Assembly (NCBI RefSeq): GCF_030867145.1
Contig: NC_134420.1
Location: forward strand, 11,180,823 to 11,244,822
Source: Opisthocomus hoazin
Lineage: Eukaryota; Chordata; Aves; Opisthocomiformes; Opisthocomidae
Direction: 5' to 3'
DNA: 64,000 nucleotides
The notes beneath the pieces are model-generated. The model saw only the letters and a list, made by a program, of their open reading frames with translations, was not told the DNA's origin and did no database searches. This document shows positions 24,306 through 38,128 of this stretch, in pieces. The position numbers were made by a program, and so were the translations under genes. Position 1 is the first letter of the stretch; every line of letters begins with the position of its first letter.

Positions 24306-25607
24306 AGCAGGATGATCCTGGGAACTACAGGTCGATCAGCCTCACTTTTGTTCCTGTACAGTCATAGCATGTCTTCAAAGCCATTTCTGGGCACATAAGG
24401 AGAAAAGTGACAGGAAATACTCCTCATGGCATTGACAAGCCTGATTGCCATCCATAAGGAAATGACTGTGGGATGAGAAGAGAAAAGTGGATGTTGTCTA
24501 CTTTGACTTTAGCAAAGATTTTGACACCAACTTCCACAGTATTCTTGTACCAAGATGGAACTCAGTCTAGACAGCTGGACTGCTAGATGGATGAAAAACT
24601 GCCTGGATCACTGAGCTCAAAGAACAGTAGTTAATGGTTTGTACTTCACCTGGGGCCAATTACAAGTGGAGTTCCACAGGGGTCTACTCTAGGACCTACC
24701 TTTTTTCATGACTTTATCAATATCCCAGAGGATTAGACAGAATGTGTCTTCTGCAAACCTGTCAGTGACACCAGCCTGGGGGGTGCAGTTGCTCAAAGGC
24801 AGGCTTGTCATTCAGAAGGACCTAGCATTAGGCTAGAGGAATGGGTTTACAGAAACCTTATGAAATTCAGCAGGGACAAAGGCTAAGTCCTGCACCTGGG
24901 ATGGACTAATACCTTTCAGTAGTAAAGGCTGAGGACTGATTGGCTAGAGAGAGCACTGCTGAAAAGGACCTCAGGGTCCCGGTGGACAATGAGCTAAATG
25001 TGATTCAGCAGTATGCCCTGGCAGCAACAGAGGTTAACAGCATACTGGGTTCTATCAACAGCAGCAAAGCCAGCAGACTGACAGAAGTGATTATCCCCTT
25101 TTACTCAGCTCACACTAGACTGCACCTGGAATACTGTGTCCAGTTTTGGAGCCCCTAGTACAGAAAAAATGATCAAGTTGAGCAAATCCAGCAGAGGACC
25201 ACCATGATGGTCAGGGGCTTGAAGTAGTTTCCCTGTGAAGAGAAGCTGAGAAAAGCTTTTTCAGTCTGGAAAAGACTTAGGAGGGCCTAATAACAGGCTT
25301 TTTGCACCTAAGCGGAGGTTACCAAGAAGACAAAGCCAGGCTTTTTACCGAGGTACATTGTGAAAGAATGAGACAACAGCCACAAATTGAAATATGTGAG
25401 ATTCTGACTAAGGAAAAACATTTCCTCTTAAAACTAATTTAGCACTGAATCAGGTTGCCCAGAGAGGTTCTGGGATCTTTGTCTTTGCAGATTTTCAACA
25501 CCCAACTGGATAAAGTCCTGAGAAAGCTGGTCTGAATTCCTTGTTGACCCTGCTTTGAGCAGGCAGTTGGACTACAGGACCTCTGAGAACTTAAATGATT
25601 CTGTGAA
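24306..25607 (+). mobile_element. CR1 LINE copy D, old and degraded
   Basis: The + strand carries recognisable but heavily mutated CR1 reverse-transcriptase sequence. It starts at a GATGATCCTGGGAACTACAG segment (the DPGNYR block), then a degraded YFDFSKDFD-like block near 24500, a GVPQG-like block near 24665, and an AEKDL to [11 protein letters not shown] frame at 24940-25158. It ends in a decayed 3' end (AAATGATTCTGTGA) near 25600. Many stops and small indels; much older than copies A-C. Confidence 0.85.
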
Positions 25608-26618
25608 ACAGGAGATAGTTGAAAGCCTCTTTTAAAAATGTTACATGGACAGTAGTGTCTTCTGAATATATTGAAATTTGAAAAGCCCTTTCTATTGTTT
25701 TATGGTCTGTACTCAAAAAATAAAAATGCAAGATATTTCTTTGAATATGCAAAATATTGATGTGATGTCATCACCTGGTTAGTCTAATGCTATTTACAAT
25801 GCAGCCACAGAAGCTGACTGACTTGTTAACACCTGTGTTTCACCATCATAGAAGGACTAGGATGTAAGTAAATGCCTGTAACAAAGTATTTATCATACTT
25901 GTGCAGTGAGACAATAGAAAGAAGTGTTTTATTACATGGAGGTGGGCTTGGCACCAGCAATAACAGCTGTCAGTGTGAGGCTCCCTAGAAATCCAAAAAA
26001 TGTCAGTCATTCCATTCGGTGTTCGTATTTTTGCAAAGAGCTTTTACTTCATGCTTCAAAAGAACAGAGCTATAAATTAAGCAGAACAATATGTATTTGA
26101 ATTTCTTCAGAAATGCGGTAGGCAGGATGCTATATGACATGGAATTAGGAATAAAAATCCAAGAGAGAACCACAACAGAAATGGGTAAAATAGTGAAGGC
26201 TGATGGAAAGAAAATACATATGTCTGGAGAGCACAAAACATGAGACACACATAGACTGAAAATCCAGTAAGACCTCAGAAGCTTAAAAAAACCCAGTCTG
26301 CAGATTCTGTATAATTCCTCTGTGAAGATCAATACAGGGAAGAAAAGATGAGATTCCAACCCTAGTAGAGTGGGAAATATCTGCCTCTTGCAGGTGTTAG
26401 ATCACTTGTGGCAAAGAGCGTGTAAACATTACATAATTGTCACATTAAAAAGGGTAAGGGAGTCTGATAAGTGGCAAAAGGAGAGCCCTCCTGCTGAGTC
26501 ACGAGGTTCAGAGCAGACACCCTTGCATTTTAAACTCTCTCTCAGAGAAGAGTCTAGGTGCGGCTGGATCTACTCCTCGTCCCAGACTTGATCAACGGTT
26601 TATGTGTAAAGGCTTCAG
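25608..26618. other. Unique intergenic sequence, no gene seen
   Basis: About 1 kb. One - strand frame (26359-26003, 118 codons) is rich in hydrophobic residues but has no recognised family and sits in ordinary AT-rich DNA, so it is not called as a gene. Confidence 0.45.
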
Positions 26619-27282
26619 TGTGTAGCCACTTATCAGATTAGACTTGCCTGTCAGAGCCCTTCCAAGGACTTTCACTGAAACAGTTTTGCAAAGCTGAAAC
26701 AATAGGTAATTTATTCAAGCGACAGGTATCACAGATTCGGGATTGCCGTTGATAAATGCACTGTCTACAAAAGTTGAGCTCAAAGGTAATGGTTTAGTGC
26801 TTTAGTTAACAATATGTTCCCAGGGGTCTGACAAAGTCAGAGGTGTGACTCTTACCAAAAAGGCGTCCCTGCTTGGGCGGGGAAGAGAGGTTCAGGCCCA
26901 TCGACCCGTCTGTCAGGTGAAGTTCTCGCTTGGCTCCTCCTGCCATAGAGAGTTTTCAAGTGCCAATTTTTATGTTTGAAAATCTTTTTGCGAGGTGGGA
27001 CTAAGTCAATTATTATGTGTCAATTGGCTCTTGGCATGGAATGTTGTGTCGTCAGAAGTGGGACTCAGCAGTTTGACACGCCTATAGAGCGGCGTCTTGG
27101 TATGCGCTTCCGGGGTCCATCTGTGCTTTATCCAAAGCAATCTCTGGCTGTGTGGCCTGCGCCCCACAGATCACTTGATTTACAGTGATGGGCTATCCCC
27201 CCTTACTTCTGTCTGATAAGATAAGCACAACTCAATTGCTCCCTTTGTTAACTTTTTGGCCCTTGGCGCCTGAGTCCAAACA
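26619..27282 (-). mobile_element. Solo retroviral LTR (- strand)
   Basis: This block is more GC- and CpG-rich than its surroundings. Read on the - strand it starts TGTTTGGACTCAGGCGCC (right end 27282), has a possible TATA-like AT stretch near 26970, a polyadenylation signal (TTTATT on +, 26710-26715), and ends in GGCTACA at the left (about 26621). No retroviral coding sequence flanks it. I see no clear target-site duplication, so the boundaries are approximate. The call rests on LTR-like architecture, not on a named family. Confidence 0.55.
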
Positions 27283-30200
27283 TGACTTTCCTCTTGCATT
27301 GACAAGTCCAGCAAGGCCATGAATTACAATAATAGAGCAGTAATAGACACAGCCCTGTGGTCTGCACTGCAGCCTAGAATGCAGGACTTCACATACCAAA
27401 CAAGTTCAGCTTTTGGTCTCTGCAACCGTAATGTTATACAGTGTGGACCACTTCTATGGGGAAGTATCTCCACATACATGCATCAATGCAGTGGCCTGTT
27501 GGTGATGTTTCCTATCATTCTAGGTAGATTTCAGATTTGAGATTTGTGGACATAGTTCTTCCTACTTCTGTTTGCTGATCTGTAAAATGCATGAAGTAAC
27601 TCTTCCCTCAAAGATGGTATGAGAATTACCATGAGCAAGAGACCTGTTCAGGCACTAGTAATAATACAGCTGTAGAGCACTCTTTCCTGGAAGGATACTA
27701 TTCCTCTAAGTGTATCCTTAATGTGATGATGTCATATATGGGCATGTGCATCTTCAGATGTGCCCATTCCAATGCAATGTCCTCTCTTTACATTATTAGG
27801 CTGCTGGGCCAGTGATATATGCGATTGCTCAGCTTGAGAGGGCAGTAACGGGACATAAAATTGCATGCATTAATGACTCTTGTGGTATTCCTTTTGAAAA
27901 CACTTCCAATACACAACTTCACTGTAAAAGGCCCTTAGAGTTTTGTAGAGTTAGCATTTGATCCAAGAATGACATTTCCACTCATAATGCATGGGGTCCA
28001 GATTTGTATACAGTTGCTCCTTTGAGGACAGATATCAGAACTCCAGAATGAGATCTTCCCTTTTGTATACAGTACTTCTCAAATACTATTGTTTTCCAGA
28101 GAAAGAAACATTTTTCTGGCTTCTGTTGTAACCTTATGTTCAAGGACAGTCTTGGAAATGTGCCTGATTCAGTTTGAATATTTGCTTCCCCTCATATAAC
28201 CCAGCCATGTGCATCCAGCTTAGTGCGTCAAAAATATACCTTTTTGTCCCTACCTAATTTAACTTTAGAATTAGTGTGATAGTCTGATATTTCAGATCTG
28301 CTCTTATTTTTGAATGATGTCCACAAATATCTGCAGACAAAGTCCAAATCCTTAGATGCTGAAAATTAGCATTGCTCCTTTGAGTTAGTACAACTATGTC
28401 AACCGAACAACTGCTCCAGTGAGTGCTGAATGCAAGCTAGAGGGATGTACTTATTTTACAGTGGTGCACAAAGAACCCAATTTGCAGAGTGAACAAGTAT
28501 GTTTAGAGAACAGAGTTATATAATTTATCTATTTTCAGGATTAGCCATCCCTGATGTTCTGAAAAAGGTAACTGGGTTGGGCTATTTATAGAGTCCGTTC
28601 CTATAGTTACAGCACAGATGCTAGCATGGAACAAAAACAAATTGTTAGCTCAAGCCATCTCCTCTGTGCACCCTGGTAAAACTATATTCTCACAAATGGT
28701 TATAGACCTCTTGGATACAAATAGATTTGGAGGTCTAGGATGCTGCTATTACCTTAATATCTGCTTGCACATTAGTATGCCCTATTTCCTATTTGCTTCT
28801 GACCATGCCTTTGTTTTCAGATCATTTGTATTACAGAGGTATGCAGAGACTCCTTTTAAAGGAGTTTCCCAGTGCATGTGAGATGAGAAGGGGCACGAAT
28901 CTTGGGAAAAGTAATGCCGTTATTACATTATTCTGATCTTTAATTTCACAAGGCTGCTAGAGATGATGGCTCAGAATCCTTCCTTTACATGATTCTCTGT
29001 TTTCTAAGATGCATTTGTAGGATCACTGTAAAACTACAAAGCCCATTGTTACAGCTACAGGATGATAACTGTGCATAAGAATTAATGAAAAAGTACAATC
29101 CATACTCAAAGTGTTCACAATCTTAAGGTCATGTAGAATTGTACAATTTACAGGAAGGGAAGCAACAGTTTGTAGTAGGATAGTGTAGGTTTGGGCTTCT
29201 TCTTACAGATTCTGCTTTTTTATATATAAATATTTGTCTTTATATAGTAATTGTTACCTTTTCTTAAACAGTGAAAAACATTCAATTGTTTTGGTAGTGG
29301 GCAGTAAGAAGAGAGCAAAGACAAGAGAAGGAAAATTACCTGACTAATGGAAAAAAGCCTGTTCCTAACGTAGAAGTTACTACAGAAAAAATCAAGTTAG
29401 GAACAGGATTATAGGGATGACCATTTTAATAAGGACTATGAAGCACAGAAAATGAAGCAACTTGCTTAGGCAGAACTGGTTAATTCTTACCTTCACTAGT
29501 TTATCCTACAAGAAAGGGAGACCTCAATGTAAAATAAAGGGTAGCAGAAAATGAGGGCAGAAATACAGGGTTAGGTACTTCACTACTCAGCATTCTATAT
29601 TGTCATTCACGAACAGTGCAAGCTAAGCAAATTTTGATTTGTTTGCATTTTAGCACAAACTGTACAGATTAAAACAGCAATGTGCAGTGCACAAAAGTGG
29701 GGATCTAGTCCTTTCACAAAAAGCCTACAAAACTAAGATGAGTGTGAATTTCATATGGAAGAAGAGACACAGCCTAGGAATAGATTTCAGCAGAGGCTAA
29801 ACAGAAAACTAAACAGTTTAACAAGAAAAAATTTAATTTGAGATAGTCTATATAGCTTTGTGAGAGAGAATAAATACGCATGTCAGCAAGGAAGATCTAA
29901 AAGAGACATACTGAGTAGTATAATCTATCCAATTCACTGAAACTACCACTGCAGTTAATAATAATGCTTTCCACTATTCAAGATCATAATAGAAAAGGCC
30001 AGGGTGGTGATCTGTAGAGCCAAAATCCAATTTTTCCTTTCTTTAAAACTCACTGGCTCAGTACAGAGACTGAAACATAGAGAAACAAAGAAACAAGGGC
30101 AAATTACTGCTAAGCACTGAGACCCGTACATATTGCCGTAAAGTGCATTTTCTTGTAGACTACATTGTCAGATCCAAACAGAGAAAAGAATGAAGTAAAA

Positions 30201-33200
30201 AGCAGAACAGGAAGCGACTGATGCTCAAAATGCATATAAGGTGCTAGACTTCTTGATAAACTAGATTACGAGAATTAATATAAGCATTTCATGTTAGTAC
30301 TGATATTTCAGGAAGGCCTAAGAAGAAAAATGAGTTCTGAGAAGATTACTGGTCAGCATAGAAGGATTTAAAATATACGTATAACGCAAATAAAATACAT
30401 GTATTTAAAATGTCTTTTGAGTCCTTTAAAAGAAAATTACTAATTCACAAATTTGCTTTCGACAACTATTAATAATCTGGCTAATAAATTAGTGAAAAGG
30501 ATGGATTAAATGAAGAAGGAAAAATACAGAAAAAAAAGTTATCCCTTTAGAAAATAGTAGAAATATATGTACAAATATATTAAGAGAATATATTGCAGAA
30601 ACTTCACGTCAAAATAATTAACTACTGAGTTAATCTTCAATAAATCTTGTACATAGAAGTTATCATTTAAAGGACTTTATTTCTGGGACAAGGTCTTTAC
30701 TATACAACTTAAAACACTTTATTTGCTGTAATCAATATCTCAAATAATGAAAAGCTTTATATAAAATACAACACATTTTTTGTCCTTAATAACACTATTT
30801 TCACAGAGTCTGCATCTTCTTGCATGTTTGCATAGCACCTAGCACAATAATTTCTTTCAAAACCCAAACAAAACATTGATTTTTGCCAGTTCTCTACGTT
30901 TTCAAGTTTTTCATCTGACTATAGAGTAAGATTTTTTCAGGACATTCACTGGGTTGAAGGAAAGGTCTGAAATGTCATCATTCATTTGAAAATTGTACTC
31001 TTCGCTCCCATGAGATTTCATCAAGCTCCAGATTGCTTACTTGGATGCTATCTGCTCATCTGCAGTGACTGCAAAAAATATGGGAACATGAACTCGAAAT
31101 GTCTTTTCAGTAGAAAGGATAGAAAAATACATGGCTACCTGCATAAAATATGCAGACCTTCATTGTTCCATCCTGTATAATCCTGAGTCTTCATGATTAT
31201 TTTATGCAGAGCTAGCACATTCATTCTTACGATGGTTTTGTTAGGTCAAACTGGATATTTGTAGGTATCTGCTGCTCCCTACCTCCCACTTTCAGAATTA
31301 AGTGGACAGTAACATTTAAGTACTTAAACCTTTTTTGTAGATGTCTTAATTGCTTTTAAAATGATGATTTTGTGGTATGTGTCTGTGCATGCAGATGTGT
31401 GCTGAAGAGAGGTTCTTGAAGCCTGAAGTCTTGAGTGAGGTGCTTCAGCCTGGAAAAGGAGAGGGGTGGATTTTAGACTCACCCCTGTCTGTTAGATGCA
31501 TTTCCCTCTGAGATTACTTGTGCTCTCAAAACTGGTCTCCTTGTGTGGCTTGTATGGATGCCATGTCAGTTTCAAGGATGACAAAAAAGAACTTCAGCTC
31601 TCATTAGAGCTCCAACTACATTGCACATAATTAAAAGGGAACTCAAGCCTGCGTATTTAGAGCCAGTAATAGGCCAATAAACACTCTGACCTGTAGATGA
31701 CTACATATATGTGTGCATATCCATAATTCAATTTGGTATTGATCACAAAAAAATGGATGATCCAACACCAGTTTTGAGTACTGTACCAGCTTTCTATCTA
31801 CTGAAAAAGGGCATTAAGTACGGTATTGTTCACTATAGCAATGAATTCAGCAAAGCACTGACAGCATGGCATTTCAGTGTCCTGAGGGCTAATAGCCCAT
31901 TAAGTAATTATTGACTGTAAAATAATTTACCAGAACTTTTAAATCCAAAGTAAAACCTATACTTTCACACACAATTCTATAAATACTTACATATTTAGTT
32001 CACAATTCACTAACAATACTTTGAAAATGTGCCAATATGTATTTGTTGGAACTAATCATGGCTTTTTTATTGTTCATGATGCACAATAGCATTTTTGTTA
32101 CTGACCACTGAAATGTGTCTCTGTAGAGACTAAGAGGTACCTCATCTTCATGACTTTCCTTAACAGCCATTTTAGCATTCCTTCAGGCTGCTCTGGGCTG
32201 CTTCATCAAGCTTCAGATTATTCTCATGACAGAGAGATGAGGTAAGCAGGGCTCTCCATTTAGGCTTCAGAACAGCCATGTAATGCTATGTGAAATTCTA
32301 TGCAGCCATGGTATAGGGTGGCATGCAGAGAGCAAACACTCATACATTCATGATCATATTGTCAAAGCTTGGCATGTCCATGATAGGTCAATAGAGAAAT
32401 TCCATGATAAACTGGATAGCTCTGTTCGATAACATGGCTAAGTTACACTGAGAGCAAAAGGGGGTGTCCATTCACATACTGTATGTGTTTCACACAATCA
32501 GCGAAAACTCTAGAAATAATCTAGATCACAATTATCATTACCGTGTCCAGTTTATCTCCCTAGGTAAGCAAGTGTACTTAAAGTCAGGTGACTGGGGCTA
32601 GAATCTACCAGCCTCTGTTCTCCCTCCGATCTTTTTCTCAGTGATTTTGCATTTAATCTGTCTTTGCCTGAACATTCATAACGTAGAAACAAACACCATC
32701 AGTATAGATTTCCTCAGAAAGAAATCAGGGAGACTCAGGAATGTTGTGATTCTCCAATGAAAGATTTTATGTAACTGGAGAAAAATATACTGGCACGCAA
32801 TTATTTCCAATCAGATTTGCCAGTAGCTGCTAAGAACACATTGTATGAAGCAGATTGGACACAAACTAAAACTATGATAGGCCATCTTTTGATTTTCATG
32901 TAAGTCTCTGTGCTGTTTTTTATCTAATTGGAAACCGGCATGTGGTCAAAGCTTCACTTAGCTGCAAGAAACCAAAAAACACCTGAAGATACCCAACATT
33001 GCTTACATAAATTACCAAACACGCTGCTGTGGTATTTGAAAAGCCACAAATCTTGTCAATCAAATGAAGTTCTAAAGAGTTTACTGACTGTCACTTTGGC
33101 TCTTCATTGTGTCAAGGCAGAAACATTCCTTGGACACATTTAGAAACGTTGCCTCACCAATCATCCAGTGTGTCACCAATTTGTTCCCTTGCTCAATGAT

Positions 33201-36200
33201 CTACTAATATTCTCTTAGCCATAGTTGCAGTTAGAAAGCATTTTGTCTGGAACTACGCACCAGAACAAGCCAAGTGGAAAAAGCCTGCTTTCGTAAATAG
33301 CACAGAAATAATCAGACTGCTGTATCTAAGCCTTAAATGTAGAGGATGAAGAATTCTGTAGGAATATCAACACACCAGATTACATAACTCAATTGTGAAA
33401 ATATGCTTTAGTCACTTAAGACTGTAATTCTGGAAAGCTTTGTGTCCTTTAACCATGTTCCAGTAATGTACCTCAGGACGTGTTTAATTTCAAGGTGCAG
33501 TATAATATTTTTCCCTGACAAAATGAACAGAATATATGAAGTAGATCATAAAGAAGTCAGAAGTTATTAGAATATGGCCATTGTTCACCTACCTGGCTGT
33601 AAAATCTGTCTAATTGCTTTCTGCTTGTTTTCAGCCCTGGAGTGTGATTACATTCAATGGCACAAATTCAATAGAAGTGGCACAGCACCTGCAAACAAAG
33701 CAACCAAAAGAATTTTTCATGCACAGTTGACTCAACTATCTGTACGATCTATAAGGGAAGGTCAGGGAAGGGTAGTTCTCTGACTGATGACTGATCAAGA
33801 AAAAGTCATGTCAGAGGAAAAGGCTGTGGTCAGCTCTTCCCGCTGGACGTGATTCCAGCATCTTCAGTTCTTCAGCCCTCTCCCTCTTCAGAAGTGCCAT
33901 GCCCTTGTTTCATGTCTATAATGCCTCATGGCATAGAGAAGCTATTACTGTAATAAACTCCAGAGTATACTGCTACATTATCTCATTTCCAATATAACAT
34001 TATATGGGTTTAGACAACGATAAAAGAGAACACTCAGTTCTAGCTTAGGTGTAGCCTGAGACAGTTTGTTGGTGTACATGAAGCAATAATCACAAATTTG
34101 AACTACAATCTTCTCAGCATTATTGTATTTCAGCTTAATCTCATAAAGAGTTACCCACTTTCACTTCTTCCTGTTCCTAAGGAAAAGAAATTTCAGTATT
34201 GATAATGCAACGTATACACCAATAGTTTGCAATCAATTTCTGAATCGGTTGCCTTTGTGTGGTAGATACTTGAAACATTTAATGGTTTATAGTTTCTTGA
34301 CTGCTCTATTCAGTTGTACCCACTGCTTCATGCATCAGCTCATTCATAGCCTGGTGTTTTCAGAATATGGAAAGTCAGAATCCACTGTGTTTTCCCTCCT
34401 CTTATTCCAAGAGCAGCAAAAATTGTCTCCTGTGGGTTGGTCCTCATTTGTAGTTACTGCCAATGTACCCTCAGTAGTAGAAGGTAATTTCCTAAGAAAC
34501 CTGGGGATTTTTTTCACCCATATTTTGCCATTGCATTTATATACACAGTCTTATACCTTTAAAGAATAATGAAATGCCTTTTCATTAAGGAGATAATATT
34601 TTTTTTCCTTTCTGTCATGAAAGTTTATATAGCTCTTTTTCACCGTAGTGTCCATAAATTTGTGTAGTCTTAAGCCTCCTGCTGAACAGCATTTCAGCAG
34701 GTCTTAGCCCTGGTTTCCTGGGTTTGGCTCTTTCATTAAGTAGGGTTCAAATGAGACCTGAATTTTTTAAATGGATGTTTAAGAAAGAGAAATTTGAATC
34801 TGAACAGGAATCTTCATATTTCTGAAACATTAAAAGAGCTCAATATCATTTTCAGCTCATCATTACACAGTGGTATGCCACGTCCAGACAATAATGTACA
34901 GAATTACAGTATTTTGTAAAACGTCTACATTCATTTGTTCCATTATCTGTCCTTCCCACATTTGATATGCCAAGTTTAGCAAATATAGATGATATGGGAT
35001 AAGTTATTAGCAGCTGTATTTTCAAATGACATAATTTCTGGATATCAGGGATAATAATCCAAATCAAATAAATTCTTGTTCCTGCATGTACAGATAAATC
35101 TGTGCCAATTTTGAGCTGTAACTTAGTTTCTTTAATTAGCACCACAGGCTCTATTTGTTGACAAATAGTGGGGTATATATTTCATATTTTTAGCATTTTT
35201 ATTATTGTTGTATCTTCACTCATCTGAGGCAAACACTGCAATTCTAATTTGTCTTGGGTATTTTTTCACATGTGAATATTTTTAAAGCATCAAATTTAGC
35301 CATCTTTGAGATTTTATGTACAACCTATTTAGTACCTCTGAATAAAAATAACAACAAATAAGAAATCCTATTTCAGAGTTGTTTTAAAGACTAGGTATGC
35401 AGCAAATAAGCCAGCTAAAATTACATCTTGTTTAAGGGCATCTGCACTAACATACTGTAAGTTGTCTAAGTGAATTAAGTAATTTCAGTTACAACATCGT
35501 ACTTTGGCATTTTGCCTGTCTCAGTTTTATTCAAAGCTCCAGCCTGGGGTCTCTTCCAGACTTACATGTGTGTTATAAGGGATGCAACTGCAACTGAAAG
35601 TATAACTTTGACAACTCATGTCTGCTAACACTCATTTTTCAATTGTTACTACTGGCTTATTGCCAATTTTTGCTATCAGTTGCTGCCAGTTTATATGAAA
35701 GCATGATTTTTTTTTTTGTTTACAGACACTAGATTTTCTCACGCTTGTCCTTTAGTTAAAGCTTTGTTGTCATATGCTAGAGGTTCCACATGAATGCCAG
35801 GCCTCTGTAAAAATACTGCCTTGAGGCTTTGCGGTAAAGCTTTTGCATATGTTTGTTACAGTAAAATCTAAAAAATGGAGCTTTTCATTATCAACTGTGT
35901 AGAGATTTTTCAAATCCTTTCCTGGCATGCCTTATCCATTTTACATTTTCAGTCACTAAAGCCTTCAGGTTAGTATTCCTCATGGCCACATCACATATAA
36001 ATCTCCTAACAAAACATCATCCTCATAAACCTCTGTATGCTTTCCTTTTGTGTAGGTGGAAGGATATTGACAACTGACAATATAATGCTGGAAGCTATCT
36101 CTACCCTGTTTTCTTGAACTTGTTTAAGTGGATTATTTCTTTACTTCTCAGTTTACTATTTACTGAGGGAACCACGAGTTCTCTTTCGAGCTTTTTGGAG

Positions 36201-37098
36201 TTTCTGGTTCTTCCCTTCCTTTCCCCATGAGAATACCATCTATGTATATCGATACTATAAAATATCTTTTTTACCTCTTGGTGAAATACAACATGTATAT
36301 AGCGTAACCAAAAAAGCACTCCTGGTAAAAGCAATAACAACTTCCAAATGGTGTGTTAAAATGTGCAGATGTAAACTTTTTTTTATCCTAGAGAAATATG
36401 CTGGAACTCAGAAGATGCATCTAATGTAGGAAAAATATCTTGCAGCCAAAAATACTCTTTCTTCATACATATGGGAAACTATTGCTGATTTACACATTTC
36501 ACTTCTTAGAATGTAGGCAGGGAGTTCTATATTTCTTTTCCAAAATTTATAAAGTACTAATTTATATCGCAGCCTCTTCAAATGCCTCCATTTTATCTGG
36601 TGCATTTGAGAAATTCGGGGATATTCATAGGTATAGATATAGCAGAACAGTGAGGGTCTAACACTGTATTGTAACAATTTTTCAGTACCACCAGCTTCTC
36701 ATTAAAAACACAATCCTCTGTCATCTTGGGGCTCCTGCTCCTCTCCAGTATATTCTTTCACAAAGAAACATAGTATCTGACCTCAAGTGACTATTCTTAT
36801 TTCCCACAAATATTACAGATTTTCAATACTTTATTTTAACCTTGCATTTGTAGATCAGTAACCTCACTGCCTAATTTAAGTTTTACCTGCCTGCATTTAA
36901 CAACACAAAGTTTTCTTTGCAAATCCTTCCAACAGCTTTAGAGATCACGTTATCTTGGGCACAAATCTATGAGTAAAAGGGAATCTGAATTTAAAAGTCA
37001 AACTTCTTCACAGCTACTCAGGATACTTTCTTTTTGCTGAGACCTTTCTTTTCCCTGTAAATGCCAAATTACAAAAGCATCTGAGGGTGGGTACATGA
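27283..37098. other. Long gene-free region upstream of PTH
   Basis: About 9.8 kb of AT-rich DNA with no supported coding sequence, RNA gene or transposon. The longest frames are about 106 codons (34249-34569) and lack recognisable motifs. In human the next gene on this side is FAR1, in divergent orientation and far away, so a large intergenic gap is expected. Ancient diverged repeats could be present but not recognisable by eye. Confidence 0.5.
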
Positions 37099-37113
37099 GG
37101 GTCAGGAGGGTGT
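37099..37113 (+). promoter_or_regulatory. Vitamin D response element of the PTH promoter
   Basis: The 15-mer GGGTCAggaGGGTGT is an imperfect direct repeat with 3-bp spacing. It is identical to the element described for the chicken PTH gene at about -74 to -60, which mediates repression by the vitamin D receptor with 1,25-dihydroxyvitamin D3. Placing it at that distance puts the transcription start near 37173, which agrees with the TATA-like box. Confidence 0.85.
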
Positions 37114-37123
37114 GTGTTGAGAG

Positions 37124-37131
37124 TGACATCA
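37124..37131 (+). promoter_or_regulatory. CRE-like site of the PTH promoter
   Basis: TGACATCA differs by one base from the cAMP response element TGACGTCA. It lies 11 bp downstream of the vitamin D element and just upstream of the TATA-like box. The human PTH promoter has a similar GACATCA followed by CAATAAAAG, as I remember it. Confidence 0.6.
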
Positions 37132-37138
37132 ACTGAGA

Positions 37139-37147
37139 CAATAAAAG
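37139..37147 (+). promoter_or_regulatory. TATA-like box of PTH
   Basis: CAATAAAAG is at the expected 25-34 bp upstream of the inferred start near 37173. A second AT-rich motif (TATTTTAAAG, 37172-37181) could serve a downstream start, as the human gene has two TATA boxes. Confidence 0.6.
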
Positions 37148-37172
37148 GGCTTCTAAGTTAGTTAGAAGCTCT

Positions 37173-37286
37173 ATTTTAAAGTTACATTTAAGGGATCCAC
37201 TAAACCAATTCAGTAGTCTTGAAATATACTTGACATCAAGAGACAGTGACATACTGAAACCAGAATTCTGTTTGAGACACTATCTG
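37173..37286 (+). other. PTH: PTH exon 1 (5' UTR, noncoding)
   Basis: The start is inferred from the promoter elements. The end is set by a consensus donor (GTAAGT at 37287). The exon has no coding role; intron 1 (37287-38456, 1,170 bp) follows. A noncoding first exon is the usual PTH structure. The exact 5' end could lie some 30 bp further downstream. Confidence 0.65.
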
Positions 37287-38090
37287 GTAAGTATACTCTA
37301 TTTTATTTCCAAGTTCTCAAGAAGAATTGCCTGGCAAATTTTATCCTTGATTCTTTGTTCATTTTTACATTAGCTTCTTCTCAGACTATCTTAAATGAAG
37401 TGAACATTAGTAAGATCAAACTGTTTTATTATCTGAACCAAATTTGTGAAATGAAAAAATCTGAGACAGTGAGTTAGAAATATCTTGAAGTTAATCCAAC
37501 TCCTGAATGTGTAATATTGGCTTAGATGGACTGCTAGGACCACATTCATACTATCATGTAGATACCATGTAATAAATGCTTATTATAATAAATGCTGAGC
37601 TAGAGTAAAGCTGCAGAAAATACTGCAAAAATGGCATTGTGGAGTTTTATATTTCTTAAGTTTCAGTTACTCTGTATCAAATTTCTCAAGCTATGACAAA
37701 AAGATGCCTTTTCTGACTGCCAATACTGAAAATCCAAACTGGAAACTGGTATTTGGACTGTGTCATTTCTGCCTGTTGCAGCATCATCAGTATATTTTTC
37801 AGATATATCCCAAATGGCAGTTTTGCTAATGGTGTACAAAGCAGAGCGGAATTCATACAGGCAATGCAGGATTATAATGGAAAAAAATGAGGGGCTCAAT
37901 TCTGATTTCTCTCAGAATGACATAACTCAGTAGACATGCCTCTATGCAAAACTGTCAAGAAAAGTGTCAGCCTCCTCATTCTAAAGAATATGCAAATAGG
38001 AATAGATGGAAGAAAAAACTTTTCACTTGCTTAGCTATATACAAGTGTTCCAACACACTTGGAGCATATAAAGTAGAAATGATTTTTTAA

Positions 38091-38128
38091 ATAATAATAA
38101 TAATAAAAAAAATAATAATAATATTATT
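38091..38128. repeat. (AAT)n microsatellite in PTH intron 1
   Basis: ATAATAATAATAATA, then an A run, then AATAATAATAATATT. An AT-rich simple repeat likely to vary in length. Confidence 0.9.

Noticed and set aside
26003-26359. - strand 118-codon hydrophobic frame
   Set aside because: Hydrophobic residues follow from T-rich codons in AT-rich DNA. No domain, promoter or splice support.
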